64,000 bases of DNA, taken from the NCBI GenBank assembly GCA_910890315.1, contig CAJVGD010000006.1:992001-1056000 (forward strand), given 5' to 3'. The notes below the pieces were generated by a model. The model was given only the letters and a program-made list of their open reading frames with translations. It did not search any database and was not told the DNA's origin. This DNA is from Serendipita indica DSM 11827 (Eukaryota > Basidiomycota > Agaricomycetes > Sebacinales > Serendipitaceae). Shown here one piece after another: positions 46,910 to 59,214 of this stretch. Both the position numbers and the translations under genes were made by a program. The stretch's first letter is position 1; every line of letters starts with the position of its first letter.

Positions 46910-48057
46910 CTATATCGACTGAATTGTGAGAACGACATCGCGAATCTTTGCCTCCAAGTTCGAAATATCCGCTCTAGGGCGAGAGCCGATTGGGTCGCCT
47001 TCTGGGTCGGCATCCAACTTTATCGATTCCATAGTTCTCGTCATCGTGTCGGGATCCGTCTCCAGCGTTCGGAGAAGCGCTTCTAGTGATTTTGAAAGCT
47101 CCATCAAATGAGTCTTTAGAGCCTCCACCTCCATAGGTGGATCCAGACAGCCCACAATCTCATCGATCAGTGGTATCTCAACTTGCGTAGCCTCCAAGTA
47201 TTGGTCATACGTGCTGGGAGTTAACCGTAGCGGGGAATTCCCGGCAAGTAACGTCTTTTGGAAATGCTTTCTGAACGCGGACAATTTCTCCAAGACAGTC
47301 GCCACCTAAATAGACTACGTTAATGAATCATGCAAATTCAAGAGAGCTGTACATACCTTTTTGACAACCATGCGGTCCTGTTCTGACAGCGATTGGTCGA
47401 CCATGTCATCCGCGTCCACTAACTCGTCCCAGCCGTCCTCGGCATCCTCTTCATTATCTTGATCGAGTAAATTGTACACCTCTTTGATGGCATCTTTCAG
47501 AGACTCGCTGTCCACCTTCCAGCGCTTTAGTACGGCTTCGCGGGAATCTATGGACAAGTTTCTCGCTTTATCGCAGGCCTCGTGGACAGACGCCGTCATC
47601 TGCATGCTCTCGCCACCATTCTTAGCCGATGAATACTCCCTGAAGAGGGCAGACATGGACTGGAGAATTCCGAGCGCCCCCTGCTCAACTTCGTCTGAAA
47701 AGGCCTTTCCATGTGTGGCACCGAAGGCGAGAACACACCCATAGAGGGATGACGTATGCTTTGTGAGCTCCTCGAGCGTCGGGCCAGCTGCAGAGGGAGT
47801 TGGAGGCTGCTTTCCGAGTGCGATCCAGAGGCGGGTCGTGTACGAGTAGATGAGTGAGATGATTCCCAAATAGTCTTTGCGGAGAATATCCAATGCAGGT
47901 GTGCTGTCTAGCCCCGATTTGCCAGAGCGTTGCTGGAGAATGCTCAGGCCCTTGTCGACTTCACGCAATGCAGTCTGTAGACGAGTTTGGACTATGAAAT
48001 AGATGTGAATTTGACGATCAGAGTGCCGCGTAACGCGCTCTCACCTGCCGCGTCCAT
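46910..48057 (-). CDS. GCIP/CCNDBP1-like protein
   Basis: Three exons, about 350 residues, all helical in appearance. It begins MDAAVQTRLQTALREVDKGL, then DYLGIISLIYSYTTRLWIAL, LYGCVLAFGATHGKAF, an acidic linker (DQDNEEDAEDGWDELVDADD), and a second helical half (VATVLEKLSAFRKHFQKTLL, LIDEIVGCLDPPMEVE). Size and the helical pattern with the central acidic patch fit the cyclin-D1-binding protein 1 (GCIP) family, whose fungal role is not known. The start ATG at 48057 sits in a tiny 13-nt exon (ATGGACGCGGCAG) just before a GT donor. The pairing with YME1 is divergent. Confidence 0.65.
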
Positions 48058-48124
48058 GGTGGCGGAATCTTGAAATTTGACCTGGACCTCTTCGGTAATC
48101 TGTACGCGTAGGATCTGGTGGACG

Positions 48125-51100
48125 ATGCAGGCGCTAGGACAGCTGTCTGGGCTATCTCAGGTTACTTTTAAAAGCATAAGGCAGCGCTGTAATGCTAACA
48201 CTGCCTCCAAGACGTTGCAGTTACTTCCAGCCGGCGTGGTTAACAATCCAGCCAGTCCGAATTCCTCAGCCCTTGAAGCTCTCTATCAATCCAGTAGATC
48301 CTGTTTGCCGTTTCATGCTGTCTATAGCCCCTTGCTGACTGTACCCAGCTCGTCCCAACTCGAAACTACGCGGCCGAGGTTCTGCAAGCGGCACCACCGT
48401 CTTTAAACAACAGTCGGATATTGAAACTATCATACATTCCTCCTCAGACGGCCCAGACGGTCCTTTTGAGAGGTGCCCGTCGACCAGCGACCACTGCACA
48501 TCCTTCGTCACATGGTCGGAGACACCTTTGGACGTCGATACAGAAGAAAATAAGGTCACTCAGACCAGAACGTGTCACAAGTCCGCTCGTGTACTCGCAG
48601 ATTGTTCGGTTGGAAACAGAGGCCAATGCATTCCCCAATAACGTTGCAAAACAAGTCACTTTATGGCGGGCAATCATGGAGCTAGACACTCCGTCTGCGT
48701 ATGACAAGATCATATCTCGATGGGAACGGCTATTGGAATTTGTAAGTAGTAGTATCGGTTGGATTTGGAACGACAAATGTTTATTCCAATGTAGGCACCC
48801 AATAGTCAAATCATCAAATCGGATGCAGCATTCCGTCTATATCTCATGGCTCTCCTCAAGAAAGGAGACGCCAAATCCATCTGGCTCGCTGCTGCTCGTC
48901 GCGACCAAGTTCTTCAAACCGTTGGTGCGGCTCCGACCGAACCAGCTGCTGTCGAAGAAGAACCAGCCAGCGCTTCCAAAGTGACACAGAGTCCTTCACA
49001 CGACATTGCAGAGGCGGTCTTGTCTGACCCGGCGATCACGAATACTCCGACGTGGGCGATTGGTGACAGTGGTCTAGGCAAGTCGTCTGGTGGTACTGGT
49101 GTATTGGCGGGTATACAAGCTGGTAGCAAACAACAGCCGCTTCACGTCATGGTCGCTCAGCCGAAAGGAAGTGTTGCGTGGCAAATCGGCAAAACTCTGC
49201 TCATCGTTGGATTGTATGGTTTCCTTACCCTCACTATCCTCGGGTTGGTGCTGGAGAACTCTGGCGTGCTCAAGACCAATACCCAGGTCACCGAGTTTGA
49301 GCAGAGTGGTGGCGAACCGGTCAAATTTAGCGACGTTCATGGTGTCGAGGAGGCAAAGGAGGAACTTCAAGATATTGTCGAATTCCTCAAGAACCCGTCG
49401 AGCTTTTCTACATTGGGCGGTAAACTTCCAAAGGGTGTCCTGCTCGAAGGACCTCCTGGTACGGGTAAGACGCTTCTCGCCAGAGCGGTTGCAGGAGAAG
49501 CCGGAGTTGTAAGTTCGATTCCATAATCTTCGCGACGTATATTTACGCTTGTTTAGCCCTTCTTCTTCGCGTCTGGTTCGGACTTTGACGAAATCTTTGT
49601 TGGTGTTGGTGAGTTTCTCATTTACTCACTTTATACCCTTCTCACGCTAGATAGGTGCAAAGAGAATACGAGAGCTTTTTGCCGCAGCCCGAAAGAAGCA
49701 GCCGGCAATCATTTTCATCGACGAGCTCGATGCCGTTGGTGGGAAACGTAGCCCTAAGGACCAGCAATTCATGAAGCAGACGTTGAACCAGCTGCTTGTT
49801 GAGCTGGATGGCTTTAAACAATCCGGTTCGTACTCACTCGCAGTTCAGATCACACACACTCATTAAACCCGCAGAGGGAATCATCGTCATTGGTGCAACC
49901 AACTTCCCACAAAGTTTGGATAAGTACGTCAATGACCACTTAGTATTCATGAGCTGACGGTATCTAGGGCGCTGGTCCGGCCTGGTCGCTTCGACCGCAA
50001 GGTTGTGGTTCCTTTACCAGATGTCAAAGGACGTGTGCAGATTCTCAAGCATCATATGAAGAATGTGGTCAATGACCCGAGCGTAGACGTCGAGCTGTTG
50101 GCAAGAGTCACAGTGGGCTTCTCTGGAGCAGACCTTCAGAACATGGTCAAGTAAGTGTCAATAGTCCGTAGTGGGTCCATCTAATTGTTTCATAGTCAAG
50201 CAGCTGTTCAAGCATCCAAAGAGCATGCAGATGCAGTCAAGATACGACACTATGAATGGGCTAGGGTGAGTTTTAGCTATCAGGTCAATTAATACTAATT
50301 TGCAGGATAAAATCGGCATGGGTCCTGAGCGACGTAGTGCAGTCATGGAGGAAAAGGTCAAGCTCGCTGTCGCCTATCACGAGGTTCGTATTCTCTAGTC
50401 TTGTTGTGGGCACTCGAATTTCACGCCATATAGGGTGGTCACGCATTATCAGCCCTTTTCACCAAAGGTGCAATGCCACTCTACAAGGTGACCTGCATGC
50501 CACGAGGACAAGCACTCGGAGTTGTAAGCTCGACGCGACTCCCTCAACTTTCCTCACTCTTCCTTAGACGCACCAAGCTCCTGTCAATGATCGAACTAGC
50601 GTCACATTTACAGAATATCTCGCAGATATGGATGTATGCACCGGTGGAAGAGCCGCCGAGGAGTTTAGTGAGTTTCATACTTCTTTTCACTCATTCAGTT
50701 CTCACCCCCTATAAGTCTACGGCAAAGAGAACATCACGTCCGGCGCCTCGTCCGACCTCGTCAGGGCGACTGATATTGCGCGCTCCATGGTTAGGGTAAG
50801 AAATCAAAGACGCTGCAGAGTTGGTATTGATCCATCGTAGCATTGGGGATTCTCAGACAAAGTTGGACGCGTGGTTTATCGAGAGGAGGATGCTGCCATG
50901 ATCAGCCCGCAGAAGAAGGATGAAATCGAGTCAGAAGTGAAAAGGTAAGCGAGGTTCTCATTGAAAGGACACATCTTCTTATCAATCAATTAGACTGGTA
51001 GAAGAGAGCTGCACCCGAAGTATGAATCTTATCAAGTCCAAGGAAACGGAACTCCATCGAGTAAGCTTTGCCTCCGTGGTCAACCTCCCACTCACAGAAT

Positions 51101-51210
51101 CGTAGCTCGCCAAAGCCCTGGTTGAGCACGAGACTTTGGACGCAGAAGAGGTTAAAAAGGTTATCGCAGGAGAGAAAATCCGAGTTGCCGAGAAGCTGGC
51201 AGATGCGTGA
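48125..51210 (+). CDS. yme1: YME1, mitochondrial i-AAA protease
   Basis: About twelve exons, roughly 780 residues. A mitochondrial N-terminal part ([16 protein letters not shown]) and helical PFNNVAK-like block precede one membrane segment ([20 protein letters not shown]). The AAA domain has Walker A GPPGTGKT, pore loop EIFVGVGAKR, Walker [12 protein letters not shown] and the second region [20 protein letters not shown]. The zinc protease site is HEGGHAL. It ends [18 protein letters not shown] at 51210. YME1 degrades inner-membrane proteins facing the intermembrane space. The first exon is unsure: ATG 48125 opens a Leu/Gln-rich frame that must switch frame once before 48370, but I could not fix that intron. 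Confidence 0.93.
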
Positions 51211-51248
51211 ACATTCGCTATATTTATTGCGATTGTCGACATTGTTCA

Positions 51249-53553
51249 TCAAGGCGTATTGAAAGGACCCATGTGACGAGCCGGCGCACGCGCTGGGAGG
51301 TGAGCAGCATCCTGCTGCAGCAGTCCACCCAACAAGGATGTCGAGGTCCACGGTTCTCCAACAAGTGGCCAGAAATTCCATGTCAATGATCCGCCTTCTT
51401 TGTCCCTGGTTATCGTATTGTTTGTGACTTCCACCGATCTAGAATATGAATTTAATTTGGCATCCAGATAACTAAATTCGTTAATGTTTGTTCCATTGGC
51501 CGTCCGATTGAAACCAGGGTTGGGCGAGGTTATGTAGGTTCCGTCTGTTTGAAAGGTCAATCCACGATTGCATCGCAGTTGCTTGACGTACTGGCATGCT
51601 GGGCTGAACGAATATTGGTAAATACCTCCCAATGCGACGGCAGGTATTGCCGATTGTACTTGTGGTCGAAAATCGCTCTAACTGCTATGGTTGAGAGGCC
51701 CCTATACAAGCTCTAGCACACTCACACCCAGATCCCTTCTCATCCGCAACCGTTCTGAAATCGATAGATAATGGGAAGTCTAGAGAATCGACGAGCACAG
51801 GTATCAGATTGTGGGTGCTGAGACTGTGGCCCGTTGTTGTCTGTGACACTAACTAGGCACATTCAGAAGTGCATCATATTGAAGAAGAGCTTACCATCGT
51901 CGAAGCGCCGTTTAAATACGACTGTACGTTGTTGAACTGTAGGTTTTGCTTCCAAGAGACGTCGATCTTCTTTCCGGACCCGGAAACAAGTCTAGCTTCT
52001 ATGGAGAGCGAGCGCCTGACGGAGACTGTGAAGTTGAATGAACTGTCGTTCAGTACCTGGACCGAACGTCTGCTATCTTCAGAGGGTGCATCATATCGGG
52101 TTATATTTCCAGTGGTCGGTTTCCCTGAAGTATCTAGAGCGACCTGACAGGGTATTTAAATCATTATCAACATAAGGATAGCGGATATACCTTGATATTG
52201 CCGCTGAGATACCAATTGCTGTTGATTTTCAGATCCGGTTCGTCTGAAACCACTGCAAGGGATATAATATGTGGTCGTCCGTCTGCTAGGAGAGGAATAA
52301 ATGGACTTATATCAACCGTATAGGTGGGAGAGTCGTAGGCACCATACGCCACGATAGGCCGCCAAATCTATAAAGCAAGTCAGAAAAGCGTTCGTAGCTC
52401 CAGAGTATGCTTTACGGTCGGAACCATAGCTCCCGTGAAAAGGACCGGATAGGGGAATGCGATGCCAGCGATCACTCCGTCTACAAGGACGCGCACTTCA
52501 CGGAACGAACTTTTCCCGTAGGTTGTATCCGGTGGAAGATAGGACATGTACTCGTCGGGAACATTGTAATACCAGAACTCCTCTTGAGAGTTACCACTTG
52601 CCTGAATCTCGACAACAGCAGAAACGGTGTTCGGAGGCAGGATGATCGTCGTCTGGAGGCTTTGAGTCTTAGTAACGGACTAAGGGAAGGGCCTACATTT
52701 CCTGCAGGAGGTACACTGAAGACGTTGGACTGATCAGAGACGAGAGTGCTTAGTGGAATGATCAAGTCGGGCACAGTTGCGGCAGGATGTACCCAGTCGG
52801 ACTGATAGAATGTTGCCGTAAGTCGAACTAGGCTCGCATAAATATTTGGTACAGAGGGTTGCTGGCGGGCCTACCATCGAATTCGCCCGTGAGGCCAGAG
52901 CCTGAGCCATTACTTAGCGGTGATCATCACGAAATAGCGAGTGCCTACCAGGGTCGACAATATTATTTAGATCCACTATCATTTTGCCTGGTTTGGCGAA
53001 TAGCGGTATATACTGTGTCACATCCTTTAGAGTCGTCCAGATGATGCCACGCGGCGTTGGCTCAGAAGTAGAGGTTCTCCAAACTGATTCTGTCAAAACA
53101 AGTGAACAAGAGATCGCTGGAACTTACTTTCGACATTGTGCAGTGTCACCCCAGCGAGGCGATCATATTGAGTCTGAGTGTCGATTATTTCGAAGATTCT
53201 TGGGAAGAGAATAGAGGCTTACTCCATTGGAAGTTGCTGTCCAGTTCAAGCTGACTCCTGCCCATGTCCCAACCTCTCCACAATCGGTCGGAGGACTATT
53301 ACGTTCGTGAATTGTACCTACTGAAGAATACAACCTACGTGTATTGCACTATGGATGGTTGGTAGTAGGAATTGGCAAAGATATGGTGAATGAGTTCGAC
53401 CTCGCACTTGCGAACATTCTTGGGCAGGTTCAAAGGCTGAGATACTTGGAAATTGATCAATGGAGTGGAGATATTCTGTTGAGCAATAGAAGCTGTAAAG
53501 ACAGACACAAGTATGGTCAGGAAACACGCCGTTGGGAAAGGCAGCAGAGCCAT
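51249..53553 (-). CDS. PNGase A-like peptide N-glycanase, secreted
   Basis: About seven exons, roughly 600 residues. A signal peptide (MALLPFPTACFLTILVSVFT) is followed by the amidase A fold: VRKCEVELIHHIFANSYYQP, SLNWTATSNG, TQYDRLAGVTLHNVE, WRTSTSEPTPRGIIWTTLKD and ITGEFDVTLTATF-like strands. Later blocks are EEFWYYNVPDEY, SSFREVRVLVDGVIAGIAFP, PVLFTGAMVPTIWRPIVAYG and VDISPFIPLLADGRPHIISL. This matches the plant/fungal PNGase A family (PF12222), which removes N-glycans from peptides. Several Asn-X-Ser/Thr sites are present, as expected for a secreted protein. The stop lies 38 bases from the YME1 stop, tail to tail. Confidence 0.88.
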
Positions 53554-53781
53554 TGAGGGAGGGAGATATGTTTCGCAGGGAAACATAGATGGAGCATGGC
53601 CGCCCTTACATATCAACGCTGAGAAGGTCGCTTGGTTGATTGGCGAAGCCAAGCGCATGTGGTCCACGAAGTCCAAGTTGCAGCTGTTTGTCCGAAGACC
53701 AATTCAGCCGAACGATAGAGAAGAGAAGATGGAACGAATACAATGTGGAATAATATACAAAAGGAGTGAATACGATAGTAT

Positions 53782-55627
53782 CTAACCAAGCAGACCCTTC
53801 ACGAAGCGAACCAAATCTCTTCCCTGTGTGACGAGTTTTAGAAACACAATAATGGTATGAAGTGACACTTACACCTCCGTGTCTTGATTTAACGTCCTTG
53901 AGAATGTCGTCGACCTGGCTTTCCCCACTTTGGTCTGCATCCAACCCTTCCAGACCACTCTTCGGTGATATAGGGATAGCAGAGGATGCTGTCGGTCGCA
54001 AAACACTCGCAGAACTCTTACGCCATTGAGAGCGCGAGACTACGCTCATCAGGGCCTTCCAACCCTCGACGAATGGCAGCGGCTCCAACAAATCTTGCGA
54101 TTGGGAGCGAACACCGGGTAGGGTCATCAAGGGTAGATAGGTCGTCTTTACAATGTAAGGGCAATGTGGCCGGTGCTCTTTGAGGACGTCAAACTGTCGG
54201 GTGACGGAACTTCGCGCCGCTGCGGGTGGTCCACCGTTAGGACTGGGAGATTGCGGCAGAGTGCCAGAAGCAAACGACCAAAGTCCAACTTGACGCGCAC
54301 AGAGTTTGCACATGACCATTGCCCTCCCAGAACCAGAGCCAGGAGTACTGAGGCCGGAGGGGGTTGCTGTCGCAGAGACATTTGTCGATCGGGAAACCGG
54401 GGAGAAAAGACTCCATCCGAAGAATGCGACGATAATTGCCGATTCTTCTGGCATCTGGGACATTGAAAGAGAAGAACTTTCTGCAGAGACTGCTTTCCGC
54501 ATCAAGTCTGCCTGCGCCGAGTTTACCGCTGACAACAAGAGGCTGACCTGATGTGATGTCTGCAGAGATCAGCACACATATAAAATACAATAGGTTATCC
54601 GCACAAGTGGATGCTTGACTGAAATTTGGCTGGCAGCTGTCTGAAGTTCACTCGCGTGCTGGAGGACTGTGGCACTCAGTGCCGCGGGGGCTGGAATCTC
54701 CATGGAGTAAATCGATGCTAAAACAAATTCAGAACACGTAGAGAGTGTTGAGTGAGCGATACCGACGTTCAGCTTGTCGTACCCTCCAAGGGCAGGACAA
54801 TTTATGTTGATCCACAAGCATTGCTTGATGCTTTGTTATAGTTTCGCTCACTCAAACAGGTGAGAGATAGTTATAAAACGAATGGTCATACACTTACACT
54901 GGTCTTTGCTCACGTTGTGAAGAGATGGCATTGTCCATACGACTTTACAGCTTTTGCACGTCAAGCTCTCTTTTCCACCTGGTCCACCTGTCAGATACGT
55001 GACTATCTCGCAATAGACGCACCTTCGTTGAACCAACCACAACGAGCAGCTGCCACTGCGTCAATTTCAGTGGGTTTGGGCGAATAGGTGATCAACTTGA
55101 ACGTCTGCAATCGCTTCAAGAATTCTTCGCGAGAGTCGGGATCATAGGTCGCCAGCTTTTCATTTACATGTGATGAAGCATCTGTAATGGTACCGCTCCC
55201 ACTCGCGACTGACTTGGCTCGTTGAATGACCCGCTGAAGGTTCGAGAGTGAGGAATTTTTGCTGCTGAAGGACTTTGATCAACAATGCAAACACAAATTC
55301 TGTGATACATACTGGTCAACCGACGTTCCAATCCCGTACTTGGCCAACGTTGAATATAGACTTGTCCGTGCGCGTTTAGGAGGCGGTAATCTTTCCACCG
55401 ACGATGAGACTACGGGTCTTGTGCCAGCAGCATCGTCTAACAGCGTCAGAGCGTCTTCATATTTGCGCTATGCATCGGTAGGACGTTAACACGACGCGGT
55501 TGGCCTATATGATTCGCAATATAGGATACCTTGTTGATACCAGAAGCTTTGGAAGCACAAACTCGGCCATTGGCAGCTCTTTTGGTGGTTGAGGTGAACT
55601 AGGCGCATCTCCGGTCGGCGAAGACAT
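53782..55627 (-). CDS. zf-C3HC (NIPA/Rsm1-like) zinc finger protein
   Basis: About seven exons, roughly 500 residues. Exon 1 is MSSPTGDAPSSPQPPKELPM; the next carries ALTLLDDAAGTRP, KRARTSLYSTLAKYGIGTSV. The first zinc module (REEFLKRLQTFKLITYSPKP, AVAAARCGWFNE, ESLTCKSC) is the C3HC motif, and the second (VMVMCKLCARQVGLWSF with EHRPHCPYIV) is its partner. A Ser-rich tail (PTASSAIPISPKS) and a last short exon ending LVRFVKGLLG complete it. In fungi Rsm1 helps mRNA export and in animals NIPA/ZC3HC1 acts at the nuclear basket. The stop used is at 53782, after an intron near 53800-53870. Confidence 0.82.
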
Positions 55628-55817
55628 AGTCAAGGTGCGTCTCACCACCGAGTAACCAGCTCTTAGACAGAAACCAATCTTTGCAGGACAAAAAGAATGT
55701 AGAAGGGCGCGATAAACGGAAAAAGACTTGTCCCCACAAAAGAACTACAACATAGAAACAGATGTGCCAACTCCAACGTACGCACAAATCTCCCTAGCCG
55801 TAGAGAGTAAATGCAGC

Positions 55818-58800
55818 TTAGTGACCCATAGGCGCAGGTTGAGGGGCAACTGGAGGAGGTCCTTGTGTAGCGGGGTCGTAGTGCGGTCCTGGCTGCGATG
55901 GCATCATCATGGGATAAGGCATAGCATGGGTGACTAGGGAGAGAGGTGTCAGAGTCGACCGTGAATACTTTTTCAGTGCTTACGTTGTGGACTGGGGTGA
56001 TAGTAGGTGTGAGGAGGCATTTGTTGAGGAGGCATGGGGCCTGGACCTCGCGGTGTGCCAGTGGGAGGAGGAGAGGTAGCGCCGTATGGAGTATGTGGCA
56101 TGTAATGGGGCGTAGCTGCCACATTCATGTTATTAATCATTCTCAGAGTTCAGAACATTACTCACGTGGGACTCCTGCCATGCCTGGCGGTGGGTGTCCA
56201 TACATTGGAGCTACAATATGTCAGGAAAAAAATGGATCGACCGCATTCGTACCATTCGGGGGCATATGATGGGGATAGGCTACAGGTTGCATGTAATGGC
56301 TAGGCATATATGGCGATGCTGGGGGCATCATCATAGGCTGCTGTCCATGGGGCTAGGGCATCGTCAAAACGAGCCGGAATCGTACAGGCGAGACTACTCA
56401 CCGCAGGGCTGTATGGATACTGATAATACATCATTGGGTATCCTTGCGGTGGCTGCGGCTGCTGAGCAGGGATTGGCTGTTGTGGAGGAATCGGTCGCTG
56501 TCCGTGAGCTTGCTGCTGCGCGGCAGGATCTTCCTCATGCGGTTGCGTTGGTGGACCTGAAATTTGCGGGACTGGCATATTGATACCAGGAGCTGGGTGG
56601 ATACCTGGGAGAATCGGATGGAGAGCTGCAAATCGTTTCCCATTATATGGCCATATCGATGCTATTGGCAAGGTAAAACAAGGCCAATCTTGTGAATCGT
56701 AAACACGTACAAACTTGCGAGGCGTCGACGACCTTGCTATGTCGGAAAGGATTGAAGTCTTCCTTGAGATGAACTGACACGCCTTTTTTGGTTGGAGCTC
56801 GTGCTCCATAAAATGGATTGGGTGGTTCCGTCTGCGCCTAGAAACGCGTTAATCGATACCCTCACGATGACAATACATACAACGGCAGGAGCATCCTTGG
56901 CCACATTCTCCTTGCCCTTTGGAGGAGGCGGCGTTGCTCCTGGTGAGACAGGCTTGAATACAGGTGCATTCGCATTTGGTTTGAAGACTGATGCATTCGC
57001 GTTCAACCTGGCGGTTGCTTGCGCGGTAGTGGGCGAGGACGGGGTGGCTTGAATTGCCGGAGCTGCTGGTTGACCGGAAGGAGTCGTACCAGGAGCAGCA
57101 GGAGTGCCAGGCTTGCGGACCTTGTTCCTATTAAACGGCGGAATCTCCTGGATGAACATGCCTCCCTTTGGCTTTGGGGCCGCAGAGCTGTCAGCGGGAG
57201 CAGTTGCCGCTGGTTTAGCACCTGGCTTCGCGGCTTGACCTGGAGAAGAGGCAACCTTGGTGGTCGCAGCTGTGCTCGTGACTGCATTCGCAGCGGCAGC
57301 GGCTTTTGCTTGTGCCTGGGCTTGTTGTGCAGCCTGGAGCTCTGCGTTGGCCTTTTCTACGATCGCTTTCTGCTTCTCCTCGTCCTTGGCGAGGATGGGC
57401 ACGAGATCCTCGGGAATAGGTCGTGGAAGCTAGTTAAATCATAAGCCCGTTAGTTCGAAGGAGTGTAGTTAAACTCGCCTTGAAGCTCTTGCTAAACTTG
57501 AGAAGGTCCGCTTTCCGCTTATCCATGTCGGTTTTAACCATGGCTTGTTTCCGTTGAGCCAGTCTGTTCTTCTCGCTCGTGACAAACTCGAGGAAGTCGC
57601 CAAGAAGCCCTTCATTAGGAGCCTACTTCGTATCAGCAAAGGGTGGGCAGCTAGAGTGATGAGCAGCTAACCCCAGTAGCAGCAGTAGCAGCAGTAGCAG
57701 CAGGGCCGTCAGTCTTTTGACCTGTGGCAGCAGGCGCTTGTACCGGACCCGAGGTGGGAGCAGGCGTAGGAGTAGGTGTGACCTTTGTGACCGGAGTAGA
57801 TGTCCCACCCGAGGCGCTGGCACCGGTGGAGGCAGCGGTTGCAGGCGGGACGGCTGCACCTGCTCCATTTCGACGCGCACCAGGGGGTACATACGCTCCA
57901 GGTGCCCGTACGACTGCAGAATATCTTCAAGTAGATGTGAGTGACTCTGTATACAAGTAAGTGAATCCACCATACTTTTCTTCCTCGCCCACTCCATTCT
58001 CCGTCCCGTTGACGTTTCGCTCCTCTGCAACGTGAGGATTGTTCGTGGTCCCCTGCGCAATATAAGGCTACACCCCCAGCTGGAGTAATACGATACACGC
58101 ACCGACAGAATCTCATTGGCAATCTGCTGGGCCTTTCGTTCTCTCTCTTTGAAACCAGGAGCATTGGGATCCAACTTGGTCGTATAAATGTCCTCGTCAA
58201 AGTTGGTCTTGACGCCATACAAGCGTTCGTTGACCTCGAATTGGTCCCAAGGAACGCCACTATAAGCACCAGGAGGTCCGAATGTAGCTTCATCTCCTTG
58301 CAAGGCGGCTAGACTGGCAGCAACGTCGGTCGTGCCCTCGGGCTGTTGCCACGGCTGAAGTTCTCGCTCCCTGGGCCCATTCTGTGCACCTGTCGCCGAG
58401 ATATCGACATCTGTTCTGAAACCTGTGAGAGAATAGGAGGTTGAGCAAACTGAGTTTTCGAGAATTTGATGCAAGTCTCACTGTCTCTCCCATTGCTCGG
58501 TTTTGGGGACCAGGACTGAATGTTCGAGGCTGGAACGACAAAGGATGCGCGCACGGTAGCTGAGGCATCACCAAGGTCTCGGCAATCCTTGAGAGTGACA
58601 CCAGCAGCGTCGCCCTCTGAAATGATGCCGGCGACAATTCCTTCATGGCGTGCGCCGTTTTTGAGCGCAAGAATGACCGATGAGCCCTGAAGAAATAGAG
58701 AATGGAGATGAGAGGCGCTTGTCAACGTAGGATGGAACAGCAAACCTTTGCAGTCGCCAGCGTCGCCAGGAGCTTGGAGTCGTAGCCAGTCTCTCTGGGA

Positions 58801-59046
58801 GCTGAGCCTCCCGAGAGCGGCGAGCCCTGAGAATTCTGACGAGCCGGATTGGCGTAGTTTGAGCCACCACTTGCTCGCCATGCCTGAGGACGACCTCCGC
58901 TAAGATTGGGCGTCAGCGCGTGTCTCGCAGCGTGTGTCGCGCTCGCTCGTCGACAAAAGGAGAGGAAATACAGACCGGTTTCCTTGGATGGGAGAGTTGT
59001 TGTCGTTGAAATTCTTCTTACCCTTGGGGGGTCTGGGAGCGGCCAT
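55818..59046 (-). CDS. pbp1: Ataxin-2/PBP1, stress-granule RNA-binding protein
   Basis: Over a dozen exons, about 800 residues. Start MAAPRPPKGKKNFNDNN; the Lsm-type domain has GSSVILALKNGARHEGIVAG and AGVTLKDCRDLGD. The LsmAD domain has FRTDVDISATG, WDQFEVNERLYGVKTNFDED and YTTKLDPNAPGFKERERKAQ. A PAM2 motif, LNANASVFKP, should bind the poly(A)-binding protein. The rest is Pro, Ala and Gln rich and disordered, ending in YPMMMPSQPGPHYDP and the stop at 55818. Pbp1 regulates poly(A) tails, stress granules and TORC1. An interrupted CAG/TAG-type trinucleotide tract at about 57675-57710 codes for Ala/Thr. Confidence 0.93.
57670..57712. repeat. Interrupted trinucleotide repeat in ataxin-2
   Basis: About 40 bases of agc agt agc agc agt pattern on the plus strand. 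On the coding strand this gives an Ala/Thr run, not polyGln. It is short and interrupted. Confidence 0.7.
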
Positions 59047-59214
59047 TTGGGTTTAAATGTCGACTAGAACAAGGTCCAGAATGAAGCAACCAGCGCAATC
59101 CTACTAGTAGAGATTATTTCAAGAAAAAGGGGGGTTATCGTTGCAGAGTAAAGTGCGCAATGGCAGTGTTGACTTTTCCACCAAACATTGCGACACTTGA
59201 TTCCAGCTTCTTCG
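59047..59214. promoter_or_regulatory. Divergent promoter, ataxin-2 and CHR transporter
   Basis: 168 bases between the two starts hold both promoters. No specific site is recognised. Confidence 0.4.
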
